The notes: a model not told the origin generated them from the letters alone. DNA of 64,000 bases from Cymbomonas tetramitiformis (GCA_001247695.2 LGRX02027676.1:23074-87073); one strand, 5' to 3'. Positions 30,885 through 41,689 are shown, numbered from the stretch's first letter. Numbers and translations: made by a program.

Positions 30885-32735
30885 AGAAGCACTGCTGCAG
30901 ATTGTTGGGACGACAAGGCCGTGAGCAGTGGAGGTAGCGCCTCGGCCGTACAGCCGTTGGGCGCCGCGCCAGGCTGAGGAGACTGTGCCTTAGTCGTGCA
31001 GCTGCCGGACGTCGCGCTAGGCTGCTGAGAAAGCGCCTCGGACGTGCAGCCGCCGGGTAACGTGCCAGGCTGCGGAGGCAGCGCCTCAACCGTGCAGCCG
31101 CTGGATGTCATACTAGGCTACAGATGTAGCGTCTCGGTCATGCAGCCACTGGGTGCCGTGCCAAGCTGCGGAGGCTGTGCCTCGGCCGTGCAACCACTGG
31201 GCGCCGTGCCAGGCTGCGCAGGCAGTTCCTCAACCGTGCAGCCGCTGGGTAACACGCCAGGCTGCAGAGGCAGCGCTATTGCCGTGCAGCCGCTGGACGT
31301 CGCGCTAGGCTGCTGAGACAGCGCCATGACCATGCGGCCGTTGGGCATTGCGCCAGGCTGTGGAGGCAGCGCCTTGGCCGTGCAGCCGCTGGCCATCCTG
31401 CCGAGCTGCGAAGGCTGTACCTCGGCCGTGCAGCCGCTGGTCATCATGCCGGGCTGTGGAGGTTGCGCCTTTGTCGTGCAGCCGCTGGCCATCCTGCCGG
31501 ACTGCGGAAGCTGCGCCTTGGTCGTGCCGCCGTTGGGCAACGTGCCAACCTGCGCAAGTCGCGCCTTGGTCGTGCAGCCGCTGTGCGCCATGCCAGGCTG
31601 CGGAGGCAGCGTCTTGGTTGTGCAACCGCTGGGCATCATGCAAGGCTGCAGAGGTTGCGCCATGGTTGTATAGCTGTTGGGCGTCGCGCCGAGCTGCAGA
31701 GGCAGCACCATGGTCGTGTAGCCGCAGGGTATTGCGCCACATTGCTGAGGCAGCGCCTCGGCTGTGCAGCCGTTGGGCGTCGCGCAAGGCTGCGGAGGCT
31801 GAGCCCCGGCCGTGCAGCGGATGTGTATTGCGCATGGCTGCAGACGATGTGCCTTGGACGTGCGGCCGATGGGCATTGCGCATGGCTGCAGAGGCAACGC
31901 CTGCGTGGGCTGCTGGGACAGCGCTTGCGTGGGCTGCTGGGGCAGTGCCGGTGTTAGCTGCTGGGGTAGTGCCAGTGTTAGCTGCTGGTGCGTGGGCTGC
32001 TTGGGCAGCGCCTGCGTGGGTTGCTGGGGCAGCATCTGCGTGGGCTGCTGGGGCAGCGCCTGCGTGGGCAGCTGAGGCAGCACTGGCGTCGGCTGCTGAG
32101 ATGGCGCCTGTGTGAGCTGATGAGGCAACGTCTGCGTAGTCCGCTGAGGGAGTGCCTGTGTGGCCTGCTGAGGCAGCACGTCTGTGGAAAGCTGCACCTC
32201 GGTCGTGCAACTGCTGGGCACCGCGCCAGATTGCGGAGGTTGCACCTTGATTGACCATGCAGCCGTTGGGCATCGCGCCGGGCTGCAAGGGCTGGGCCTC
32301 AACCGTGCAGCCGCTGGGCTCCGCGCCAGACTGTGGAGGCTGCGCCTTGACCATGCAGCCGCTGAGAACCACGCCGGGCTGCGGAGGCTGCGCCTCGGCC
32401 ATGCAATCGCTGGGCACCACGCCAGACTGCGGGGGCTGCGCCTCGGCCGTGCAGTCACTGGGCATCGCGCCGGCCTGCAGAGACTGCACCTCGGCCATGC
32501 TGCCGCTGAGCACCACGCCGGGCTGCGGAGGCTGCGCCTCGACCGTGCAGCCGCCGGGCACCACGCCAGACTGCGGGGGCTTCGCCTCAACCATGCAGTC
32601 ACTGGGCACCGCGCCGGGCTGCAGATACTGCGCCTCGGCCGTGCTACCCCTGAGCACCACGCCAGGCTGCGAAGGCTGCGCCTCGACCGTGCAGCCGCTG
32701 GGCACCACGCTAGACTGCGGAGGCTGCGTCGTGGG
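30885..32735. repeat. 48-bp minisatellite, about 38 copies
   Basis: Units of 48 bp combining GTGCAGCCGCTGGGC, CGCCAGGCTGCGGAGGC and TGCGCCTCGGCC. On the minus strand it reads as a 16-residue repeat, SGCTTKAQPPQPGAMP-like, continuously for over 600 codons. Units diverge by 5-20%, with a degenerate GCTGCTGGG-rich subregion at 31900-32180. Confidence 0.9.
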
Positions 32736-32985
32736 CTGTAGCTCAGCACTGCTGATAGGGCAGCACGCCTGCGCTGTGGGCTGCAGCTCAGCACTGCGGG
32801 TTGGGGAGCGCGTTTGCGCCGAAGGCTGCAGCTCAGCGCTGCTGATAGGGCAGCACGCATGCGTCGTGGGCTGCAGCTCAGCACTGCTGATAGGGCAGCA
32901 CGCCTGCGTTGTGGGCTGCAGCTCAGCACTGCTGATAGGGCAGCACGCATGCGTCGTGGGCTGCATCTTAGCGCTGCTTGTGGCT
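32735..32985. repeat. 45-bp minisatellite, about 5.5 copies
   Basis: Same unit family as 29215-29865 (GGGCTGCAGCTCAGCACTG / CTGATAGGGCAGCACGC), directly abutting the 48-bp array and the start of the gag-like ORF at about 33005. Confidence 0.9.
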
Positions 32986-33004
32986 GTCCATCCCCCCTTC
33001 TCTA

Positions 33005-34189
33005 CAAACGGCAGTGGACTACTCTGAGACGGTGAAGAACGCCGAAACCGAAATCGAAGGCCACGAAGGTGACTTGGAGAACGAGGACTTTCTCCAGACA
33101 CTGAAGATCACGAGACACAACGTCCAGAACATCGCGCGCTTCACTGGACGCGAGCTGAGTGAAGTCAGAAGGCAGTGCGAGGAGACCCTGACCAGGAAGC
33201 GTCTCGACGTTGGCTCACTGGCAGTTGACGGTTTGTCGCGTAAGGTGGACGCATCGGGTGTCGCTAAGGTAAAAACCGCCCTCTCACTTCACGTAAAAAA
33301 GCATTCTCATAACTACTGCTCTTGCATTAAGCGCCATTGGCCATTCAAAGTCTTCATTTCTATAAACATTACGACAACGTGCATTCTAACTAGTGCAAAA
33401 GCGCAGACTCCCTTCATCAAAGTTCAGCTAAAGAGCGAGGACGAAGCTGCCGCAATTCTCGAGCTGGGAATCCTTTTGGTGGACGGGCAGCGTTTTAACA
33501 TCACCCCCAAGTCTTCAAGGCTGACTCGATTCTACCTGTTCCTGCGTGCTTCCGCTCCCAATCTCCAAGTCTCAATGGAAAACATCACTTCATTCCTGCT
33601 CACGACTCCATTTTCAAGCTCTGTAAAGCGGGTTGTTTTCCAACAGACATTCACAGAGCAACCAGGCAAGGGCAGAGGATCACGGTTGGTCAGAAGGATT
33701 TACGCAGTTCTTAGGCCCCCAGTAGCAGCAGCACCGGAACCGGCAGTACTTGACATCCAAAACCCGGATCACGCAGTTTACTTCATTCCCCTTCAATACA
33801 TCTACAACCCTGTAGGAGTAGTCCTGATTACCCAGTGCAGTGCCCACGAGTGTTTCAAGTGTGCCCCATCTCCTAAAAGGTTCGGTCATTGCTCCAAAAA
33901 CTGTATGGACAGCGGAAAAGGGAAGGGAAAGGGGAAAGGATCTGGTAAAGGAAAAGGATCCGGAGGAGGAGGCCCACCAGGATTCCCACCAGGAGGCCCA
34001 CCGGGACCGCCGAGTACCCCCACAAAAAACTCAGCCAAGTGGGAAGCAGCTAAAGCTAAAGCATTGAAGAGAAAGCTCACCCCCTCAGCTCTCAGCCCTG
34101 CTCACAAGATCCCCGCAGGAGGCAGCCAGAGACCACCCCTGACACAGGAAGGTGACGAAGGAATTAATCTTGCTGAAGGTAGATACTGA
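33005..34189 (+). CDS. gag-like / LINE ORF1-like protein with extended CCHC knuckle
   Basis: A nucleic-acid-binding structural protein of a retroelement. The N-terminal part (TEIEGHEGDLENEDFLQTLK...) is helical. A middle region (IKVQLKSEDEAAAILELGILLVDGQRFNI) looks RRM-like. A zinc knuckle lies at 33849-33905 with spacing C-x2-C-x8-H-x4-C (CFKC...HCSKNC), followed by Gly/Lys/Pro-rich basic repeats. A segment at 33269-33406 has a good donor (CTAAG|GTAAAAAC) and acceptor (AAAGCGCAG). It is 138 nt with no in-frame stop, so it can be spliced or read through. The 5' side merges into minisatellite, so the true start is unknown. The overlapping ORFs downstream suggest a polycistronic element. Confidence 0.55.
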   Translation, partial: QTAVDYSETVKNAETEIEGHEGDLENEDFLQTLKITRHNVQNIARFTGRELSEVRRQCEETLTRKRLDVGSLAVDGLSRKVDASGVAKVKTALSLHVKKHSHNYCSCIKRHWPFKVFISINITTTCILTSAKAQTPFIKVQLKSEDEAAAILELGILLVDGQRFNITPKSSRLTRFYLFLRASAPNLQVSMENITSFLLTTPFSSSVKRVVFQQTFTEQPGKGRGSRLVRRIYAVLRPPVAAAPEPAVLDIQNPDHAVYFIPLQYIYNPVGVVLITQCSAHECFKCAPSPKRFGHCSKNCMDSGKGKGKGKGSGKGKGSGGGGPPGFPPGGPPGPPSTPTKNSAKWEAAKAKALKRKLTPSALSPAHKIPAGGSQRPPLTQEGDEGINLAEGRY

Positions 34190-34260
34190 GAAATTAGCCT
34201 GCTCAATCCGTCTCTTCTCTCTGAACACTTTCTCAGACTTTGTGATCCCGTGCATCTGAT

Positions 34261-35763
34261 ATGCAAGTGACCCACACTAGCATTCCTGCAACCAGAAAAG
34301 CCAATCTCTTCCTGGCTCTGCTCATTGTAACCCATCGGCCAGCAGTAAATTTAAGTATGCACAGCAAATATTTAAACCCCTGCTCTTGCACCGCATTTTC
34401 TTTTGTAACTGCTGTACACTCCCCACAGTTTGTCTCACCACACAATGCATATTTTTACCAACTCCAAAAGCTCACCCCAGAAGCAGAGCACGGACATATA
34501 TATGGCCCAAAATTCACTCTCAAACTTGCATTATATAGTCACCTTCATCATATGGACCCTTCTGTGAACGGCACACTGTCACTAAACAAATGCAAAGCAC
34601 CCAACTGGCATAATAATAACCTGCCACTTGATAAACACTTATGCAATGAATACAGTTCCTCACATAGCTCACCTCCCGAGGCACCCGAACCAACAAACTT
34701 ACAAGATAACCTGCACCGGTTACTCAACACTACAATATTAATAAATAGCCACACACGGTGCCTAGCTAACTTAAGAGGACGGGAAAACAAAGCAGGAAAC
34801 ACTACACAATATGCAGGTAACTTAACACGGCATACTGATAACTCAATGCATTATACAGAAAGTTTGATAACATTTACACGGTGCTTAGAAAACAACATGC
34901 GGTCAACAAATAACACAAATAACACAAATAAACCCATATACTTTCCGAAGCGGTTTGCTGCTAACCTGAAGCGGGTCACGGCAAACTTAGCTTGGTGTTT
35001 ACACAACTTAGAACTGAATGCAATACACCGTAATAGTACTGATAAAATAATTTTACGAGAGGCCCGGGGGCACGAACACATGATTTTAGGGGAAAAGGCG
35101 GCTATAAGCACCAAAATAATGGGAAACCCTAACCTCTTGAGTCGATACCTAGTGAATATGGGACGGGTAGAGGTGCGTAGGAGTAAAATTGGGCGAAAAT
35201 ATTTCACACAATGCTTATATATGACAATAAGGGATAGTAAGGAAAAAATAAAGGCAAACGGACAACCTTGGACCGGAAGCGAATTGCATGAGGCACAATT
35301 CGTTAAAAATCGAAATTTTGCAAAAAAGAGCCTAGAACCAAAAAATTTCAGGGAAGGGACCCGAGGACATATACGAAGCCATGTGCGAAAGAGGAATGCC
35401 CAAATAAACGATATGGTAGCTGAGGGGAGGCAACAAGTGGGTGTAACGCGTAACACGGAGAGCACAATAATGCTCAGAAGCCACGGGAATGGGGGAAGCA
35501 AGGTGCGCACTGGTCTTGCAAAAGACACACGGGATGTAGTCAAGCGGGCTACAGATAAACTAATACGGAGCTCGGAAATAATGCGGCGATATATTGCAAA
35601 TCTGACACGGTGGACGGAAAACTTAAAAAAGTATACTTTCAATCTGATATGGACCGAAAATAAATCAATACCTTCTGTCGGTAAAACTACAAGTCACCCT
35701 GAGAACTTAAGACTGTACTTAGTAAACCCAGCACGGACCGAGACATATTTTAAATGGAGATAA
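34261..35763 (+). CDS. Asn/Thr-rich ORF upstream of Ulp1-like protease ORF
   Basis: A 500-aa frame from ATG 34261 with no recognised domain, rich in Asn, Thr, Arg and His. It contains repeats of the type 'NLTRWTENLKKYT' and 'RCLANLRG' that recall degenerate helical repeats. It ends TAA at 35761-35763, 8 nt after the ATG of the next ORF at 35754. The equivalent part of LINE A (15.2-17.5 kb) has similar composition, so it is probably the variable N-terminal region of an ORF2-type product. Confidence 0.4.
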   Translation: MQVTHTSIPATRKANLFLALLIVTHRPAVNLSMHSKYLNPCSCTAFSFVTAVHSPQFVSPHNAYFYQLQKLTPEAEHGHIYGPKFTLKLALYSHLHHMDPSVNGTLSLNKCKAPNWHNNNLPLDKHLCNEYSSSHSSPPEAPEPTNLQDNLHRLLNTTILINSHTRCLANLRGRENKAGNTTQYAGNLTRHTDNSMHYTESLITFTRCLENNMRSTNNTNNTNKPIYFPKRFAANLKRVTANLAWCLHNLELNAIHRNSTDKIILREARGHEHMILGEKAAISTKIMGNPNLLSRYLVNMGRVEVRRSKIGRKYFTQCLYMTIRDSKEKIKANGQPWTGSELHEAQFVKNRNFAKKSLEPKNFREGTRGHIRSHVRKRNAQINDMVAEGRQQVGVTRNTESTIMLRSHGNGGSKVRTGLAKDTRDVVKRATDKLIRSSEIMRRYIANLTRWTENLKKYTFNLIWTENKSIPSVGKTTSHPENLRLYLVNPARTETYFKWR

Positions 35764-36725
35764 TACTTGATAAAGACATAAGCGGCAGCATAATTATGAC
35801 ATATTACATAATGCGACACCTCTTGAGATGTGAGGAGAATATTAAGACACGAGCAGAACTGCAAAAAATCATCTACGGGCCCGCTATCATGCTTTTTCAT
35901 TTAATGGCGGGACTCAGCAAAATGAAGTTGAACTCTAAACAATATTTTCCAGGGCCTAGAGTCATAATACACTTAGCTCACAAGAGACCTAAGGCATGCA
36001 AAAGGATCAGCAAGGGCGCCTTGAAATACATGATACAAAACCCCCAAATGGCATGGCTATGGGAGAGGGCACGGACCCAAAATATAAAGAAATCTAAAAT
36101 GAAATCACCCCTAAAAATAACGAAACGTAAAATCCACCGCAAGAAGGGCAATGACACCGAACAACATAATATGCCTAAACCTGATCAGATGTTAAGCGGT
36201 GGTGCAAGCACCGAAGATAATGCAATAGATGGAAATAGGATGGCCACGGAATCACTGTACTCAGAAAAGGGGTGGTTAAATGCAACCCATGTCGGTGACG
36301 TAATGAAAATCCGGGACCCGAGTACCATTGCCCCCATGGACCTCACAGACATGATGCTAAAAATGACATTGGAGGATCAAAAATTCACACAACTCATTAT
36401 CAGTAGACTCAAGAAATATGGCCACACACAAATAGGCGTGTGTGACAATATACACTGGCGCCTCATAATGATCCGCTTGTCATCACCTGGGAAAATAGAA
36501 GCTTACATATATGACCCTTTTGGAGATAGAGCCGAAAGAGAAACCATCAATACGATTGTGGTAGCACTCAGAACTTGGCTGGAAAATCTCAAAGCCACCA
36601 CAGAACATAAGGTATTCACAATTACCATTAGCAAAGATACATTCCAAACAGATACATACAACTGTGGCACATGGGTAGCAAAAACTGCTTTCAGATGGGC
36701 CCAATGGAACAGAGAAGTGGTACAG
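35754..36725 (+). CDS. ORF ending in a Ulp1/C48-like cysteine protease, 3' truncated
   Basis: This encodes a protein whose C-terminal 130 residues match the Ulp1/adenain (C48) fold. The catalytic His is in CDNIHWRL (about 36441-36464), the Asp in YIYDPFG (about 36508), the Gln in TFQTD (about 36645) and the Cys in YNCGTWVAKTA (about 36658-36690). All four are in the usual order and spacing, so the domain looks intact. Such proteases could process the element polyprotein or remove SUMO/ubiquitin-like tags. The homology ends at about 36725, where an unrelated minus-strand gag-like gene begins. The open frame runs on to 36974 only by chance. A remnant of the same domain precedes the endonuclease of LINE A. 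Confidence 0.65.
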
Positions 36726-36739
36726 CGCCTTACCGGATT

Positions 36740-38330
36740 TCTTGGAGCGGGTACAAAGCGGCTTCGCCCGCTGCTCGTCACGATCGTAGCCCACTGCCGG
36801 TGGGGATTGGACCCCCATGCGGAAGAAGCCCCGCTGCGACTGCCCGCGCTGCTGCTGCTGCCGGCGCTGGCCGTGCTGCCGCTGCGGCGGGTCCTGCTGC
36901 CGCTGCACCACCGGCGTAGCTGCCTCGTACCTTTGCTGAACCAGCGCGGTCAGCTCGTAGATTTTGTCCAGTAGCACCTGGTGCTCGCTGCTGGTGAGCA
37001 TGGCCGACGTGCCACCACCTGCGGGCTTAGCCAGCAAGGCCTTCCCGACGTCCGTCTGCGCCCATGCCTGGTAAATCTCCACAACCAGAGAGCGCAGAGC
37101 ACCGAGGGAAACCGCCGCGAGATCGGCTACCATGGGGTACAGTAACGCACCTTGACCGCGGCGTAGAACACCGGGTCAAGCCGGCTGTACAGGCTGAGCT
37201 TCCTGGTGGCCTCGGTGGGTGTCCAGTCGGCTGCCTTGTTATCCCGCACCAAACGTTGTTTTTCGAGCCAAGATCGGCTGCGGGTCAACTTTTGCGGGAT
37301 AACTCAGCGCGGCGTGCTCCTGCTGGAAGGACTCCCTCAGCGCCACAGGTACGCTGCGCTTGACGATGTTCACCAGCGCTCGTCGCCCATCTCGGTCGGC
37401 AGACGCGTCCGTACCCGTAAGCCAGACGTGCGCGTTGCTGTGCTTCTCGATGATGAGGCCAAGCACGTCGTACAGCAACGCATTCACCTTGCCCACCACC
37501 AGAGCCTGGGGGTCGTCAAGGTCGAACGAGACGAGGTCCAACCCAGCGGACTCGAACTCCGTACGCAGCTGAACCACCACATCGGAGAGGAGGCCCGCGT
37601 CAGTCGTACCGCTGAAATAATGCTTCTTGTCGCCAAGGATATCCTCACGGATACCCTTGGCCCATGTTCGATGCAGCCGCCCCTTGTAGACCTCGTCCAC
37701 AAGCTTGGACTGCTCCTGCAGATCAAGGTATGTCTTACGCGAGGTCGACTTTACACAAAACTTCTGATTTTCTAGGTCGTGAGATATAAGCGATTTAAGT
37801 TTCCGCTTATGTATGGTTAAGTATGGGAGATAACTGAGCGGTATCGACCATAACTTTTCAATGCCTGGGTCAATTGCATACCCGGAGTACGCAATATGTT
37901 TAGATTGCTTTGAGCGACATGTTTATCGAATAAAAGTATTTTCGGAAGTTTTGTGTAAAGTCGACCTTGCGTAAGACATACCTTGAGATACTTCCTCGTC
38001 GCAACGTCGGCGTCGGTGTTGGAAGCAGGGTCGGGGTTCGTAACAGTCGGTGACCTAGCCGTCGGCGTGTTGCTTGCGAACCGCGTCAGTGAGCCTCAGC
38101 GAGGCGTCGATGTCGGAGTCCCTCGTGAGGGACCGTTTTGCTCTAGTGTGAACTACCATAACTCTGAAAGCCTGATGGGAGATGGTACGCTGGGGCGCGT
38201 CCGGGTAATGTCGTGGGGAAAATGCGACGCCACAGTCACGGAAAGAGCGGTAGAGCCATGCGAGCGAGGGGCACTGGAAGACGTCGTCGAGGTCGAAGGT
38301 GCTTAAGCCACCAGCCCAAAAATCGGTAGC
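36740..38330 (-). pseudogene. gag-like gene, frameshifted and interrupted by a MITE
   Basis: Minus-strand coding pieces run from about 38330 leftwards. NPDPASNTDADVATRKYL (left of the MITE on the coding strand) continues after it as QEQSKLVDEVYKGRLHRTWAKG to about 37239. It then passes a 1-nt shift to MVADLAAVSLGALRSLVVEIYQAW and a Gln/Arg-rich tail (QRQQDPPQRQHGQRRQQQQRGQ) ending near 36740. Composition and order (globular region, then basic Q/R tail) fit a gag/capsid protein. I see no zinc knuckle. At least one frameshift plus the insertion make it nonfunctional. Confidence 0.5.
37724..37985. mobile_element. 262-bp MITE with ~38-bp inverted repeats and ATCT duplication
   Basis: Both ends start CAAGGTATGTCTTACGC and continue as near-perfect inverted repeats (one A/G difference) to GACTTTACACAAAACTTC. 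A 4-bp direct duplication, AGAT on the plus strand, flanks it (37720-37723 and 37986-37989). The interior has no coding capacity. Removing it with one duplication gives a continuous gag-like frame (KYL-QEQ). The superfamily is not certain. Confidence 0.85.
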
Positions 38331-38931
38331 AAGCGGGATCAGGGCAAGCGTAATACCGTAAATGAACATTGCGCCAACGAAGCCCGGTCCAGGTCGAATC
38401 CCCATAGCGGCGGCTCAAAGACGCACTTACAAACTGCTCATCTCAAATTTCCCACTCGTACCCAAACGCGCCGTTGCGCACCACCTCTCAAAGCGGCTGT
38501 TTTAGCCAATCATGGCCAAATTAGCTGTGGAATATAGCGTGGAATGGGTCCACGACCTACTGGAATATCCCGGTTCAAGATATCAGACAGTCAGTGAACC
38601 AATATAGATAAACTCTCATAAGAAATAAACCCTAAGCTAGATATACCCGGAACGGTCACGGAGTCGGAACGGTCTCGAGTCTAGCTACCTGTGACACTCG
38701 GTGTGTCACAGCACAGGCTTACGGATCAGTCACGGTCCAGTGTTGGCTACCTAGGAATCTGTCATAGGGGCCTGCACCGGGACTCCCGGTCAGGGCTGCC
38801 TATACAGATTTCAGCAAAACTTGCGGGACGACTTACGTGTCGCTTACGTGCCGCTTACATGGCACATTTCAGATGACGTGGCGATAATTTTTAGACGACG
38901 AAAATTGTGTCAAAATGAAGGTTTTTAGACG
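38331..38931. other. Spacer with one hairpin, no gene seen
   Basis: Mixed-composition DNA. A 9-bp stem hairpin (CTGTGACAC / GTGTCACAG) lies at about 38689-38711 and short 'cttacgtg' repeats at 38830-38860. No supported coding sequence. Confidence 0.5.
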
Positions 38932-39360
38932 ATGATCGAGATTCATTTATTCCCAATAGTATGTTATTTTGATACTGAGATGTGGCACGTCGATTCGAAT
39001 ATCGACTTGGGCCTCCAGCGACTGATGGCTCCTCGAATGGACTTGAATACACTGACAGTGCATATGATTTCCCAGAGCCAGGACGATGAGTGGACAATAT
39101 TGCGAACACGTAGCTTCGACTTCACCCGCTTCGGACCTCTCACCGACGAATCCACGGCAGCCGCGGATCTGTGGAATTTGGTGAAGGACGACCTTCAGCT
39201 CCCGAACGCGCTGGAGCCAGTGCTTTACACTGGAGCGACCACAGACGCCTCCCGTATTTTTTTGGCGTCTCTTCTTAGGCTAGATAAGCCCCTTGCTTAC
39301 ATTCGGCAGAGTGAGTTTTATGGGGACACTGTCTGTGCGCATACAGTAATCACTCAGTAA
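38932..39360 (+). CDS. Hypothetical 142-aa ORF
   Basis: A single open frame from ATG 38932 to TAA 39358 with protein-like composition (MWHVDSNIDLGLQRLMAPRMDLNTLTVHMISQSQDDEWTILRTRSF...). It has no recognisable domain and no membrane segment. It may be a whole small gene or an exon. Length alone gives only modest support. Confidence 0.25.
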   Translation: MIEIHLFPIVCYFDTEMWHVDSNIDLGLQRLMAPRMDLNTLTVHMISQSQDDEWTILRTRSFDFTRFGPLTDESTAAADLWNLVKDDLQLPNALEPVLYTGATTDASRIFLASLLRLDKPLAYIRQSEFYGDTVCAHTVITQ

Positions 39361-39592
39361 TACAGAAAACCCGCCAATAAGAAAATAGCCAGTTTTGTTG
39401 GGGGCGGGGAGGGGGGTGCCCGATTTGGTGAATATTGCTGGCTGGTTTCCTCTTGGCGGTGTTAAGAAATAAGTGAATACAGTGTTAAGCTAAGAAAATG
39501 GTGGTGCTGGCGGGGGGTACCAGATTTGGCGAATATCGCTGGCTGGCCCCAAATCTCCGGCTTTCTTAACACTGGCTGGGTGATTACTGTAG

Positions 39593-41310
39593 GAAGGCGA
39601 TGTCCCACTCGTGGCATTGGTCGAAACGGGGGCCCACGCGCTGGGTTGGCCGTGAAATCGGCAATCAGGAAGAAGCATCCGGCGATGACTCCGAATCAGC
39701 AAGGCCTTTGCCTTATTGTCATGCAGCCGAACCTGGTTTTGACTCCGGAAATAGGTGGGTGCGTGGTGACCTGGCTTGTATTCTTTGATGTTGCGCTTTT
39801 TTTTGTGTGTGTGTTCATCCATGCCAACCTACAGACCTGTACATGCTACAGTCTGATTTTCGGTTTTTCGTTCAAGTCTATTTTTGTCGATGTTTCGATT
39901 ATTTGGTGGCCTTCTCCGTCCCATGTTGTGTGTTGTGTAGGTCATCATCCCGAGCCTTTGGTGAAACAGGCGCCGGAGAGGATGAAGAACTACGTGGATG
40001 GCCGCCACGCCACCCAGACGTTGGCTAAGGTCGACGAAATTTCCTTGTTTCGTCGAGTGACTGTTGTGGCGTCCAAGAACCGCCACTACAAAACGTCTAA
40101 AGTGAAGAAAATGCGTTTGAGTTCAGGTGGTGAGTGCGTGATTTCTTGTGCTTTATATCTGCCTTGATACTACCATGTTTCCCCCTGTGGAATCACGTAT
40201 CTGTATCTGAATCACTGTATCGATATGTCACATTTGTATGTGTTATTGTGGTACCTCTTGTGTTTTCGTCTACTAACCTTTTTTACTTGTGTCTTGCGCA
40301 GCATCCAGCAGCGGTTCAAGTCTGGGTGATGCTCTTGGTGTTCCTGGTGCTCCAGTCCCGTGCGAGCCCATGGAGTCCGATTTCTCTAAGTGTACCCCGC
40401 AGTTTCCGGATATTCCTTCCGTTCTGGCTCCTGCGGTTATCACCACGTGTGCTCCCCAAAACCTGGCGCCGATCACCAGTAACCTGCCACAACCGGCTGC
40501 ACCGGCATTCGCAGCCCCAGTTGCCCCGACGTTTCTGGCACACGCTGTCCTAGCCCCACAGCAACCGGCTGCACCGACCGTCCTGGCTCCAGCAAACCCT
40601 GTCCCGCAGCAACCATCTGCACCGGCATTCGCAGCCCCAGTCGCCCCGGCGCAGCAACCGGCTGCATCGACCGTCCTGGCACCGGCAGCCTCAGCCCCTG
40701 CTATCGCCCCGCAGCAGCAATCGGCTGCACCGACCGTCCTCGCACCGGCAGTCTCAGCCCCGATCGTCCCGCAACAACCAGCTGCGCCCACCGTCGTCGT
40801 TCCGACAAACCCTAACCCGCAACCAACGGCTGCACCGTCATTCGCAGCCCCTATTGCCCCGTAGCAGCAACCGGCTGCACCGACCGTCCTCGCACACGCA
40901 GTCTCAGCTCCGATTGCCCCGCCCGCAGTTGTTTCGTAGTGGGCCAAGGAAGGGCCTTGGAGATCTGTTTAAGGCTATTGCCTTTCCTGCCCAGTCTGGA
41001 CCTACGGCGCCCAAGAGGATGAAGATCCCTGATGTGGTCAAGGAGAGCAATATGCGTTCGGGCAAGCAACGAATTAAGACGGGTCCCGTTGTAAGCCCTA
41101 CCTGCCCCATTTGTTTACATTCTTGCTGTGATGTGTTTTTAATATCTACACGTGTGCAGTGACTTATCAGTGATTAGTTTGCAGTGTGCTAACTTTTACT
41201 GTGGTACTTTACAGGTGAGCACGATAATCAAGGCGCACCGTGTGGGAAAGGGCAAGACGGAGTTGCTGAAGTCTGTACAGGCATCTATGTACAATAAATA
41301 TGGAGAGTGA
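39593..41310 (+). CDS. Spliced gene of unknown function with Pro/Ala repeats
   Basis: At least four exons with phase-consistent GT-AG introns are visible: 39593-39754, 39941-40129, 40302-(40860), and ...41090 joined to 41215-41310. Introns are 39755-39940 (phase 1), 40130-40301 (donor GTG|GTGAGTGCG, phase 1) and 41091-41214 (phase 0). Exon 2 encodes HHPEPLVKQAPERMKNYVDGRHATQT. Exon 3 starts with Ser/Pro sequence and becomes a repeat of APQQPAAPTVLAPA type. The last exons encode basic KGLGDLFKAIAFPAQ and VSTIIKAHRVGKGKTELL. Between 40861 and 40930 the frame has a TAG and then changes, so another intron or a lesion lies there. No domain is recognised. The first exon is not identified. Confidence 0.5.
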
Positions 41311-41680
41311 CGAGGCTCGCTATGCAAGCGATATGTATGGCACGGCTATTATTGAACGAGAATAGCACGCGCAGAGTATTGTGGGTATGAGTGCAGTCTC
41401 TTCTCCAGAAGTGCTGCTCGAGCTCAATGCTCTCTCATTTACGCCGATGCCCCCACGCCTCTCAGGCGTTACCACAATTGGGTTGTGAACCCGAAGGCAT
41501 TGGGTGAACAACAGTATCGGCTGATCGAATAAGCCATGTGATACCCGCATGGTGTTCAATTCATGCTAGAAGCGAAGATGAGTCCCTTCAGAACAGTTTG
41601 TTCTTCAAGAACTGTCTTGCTTCATCATCGAGATGCTGTGATCAGCCTCTCGATGACAGATGTCACTCATGGTGAGTGGA
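41311..41680. other. Spacer between spliced gene and LINE B, no gene seen
   Basis: No long ORF with a recognisable motif. A short hairpin (GTTCTT-C-AAGAAC) lies near 41605. The LINE B 3' end begins at about 41684. Confidence 0.5.
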
Positions 41681-41689
41681 TGAAAAAGA

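Noticed and set aside
28925..32985. CRISPR-like array
   Set aside because: Repeat units are directly tandem without unique spacers, and the window is eukaryotic.
41600..41615. Hairpin GTTCTT-C-AAGAAC as a terminator
   Set aside because: A six-base-pair stem without context in eukaryotic intergenic DNA; expected by chance.
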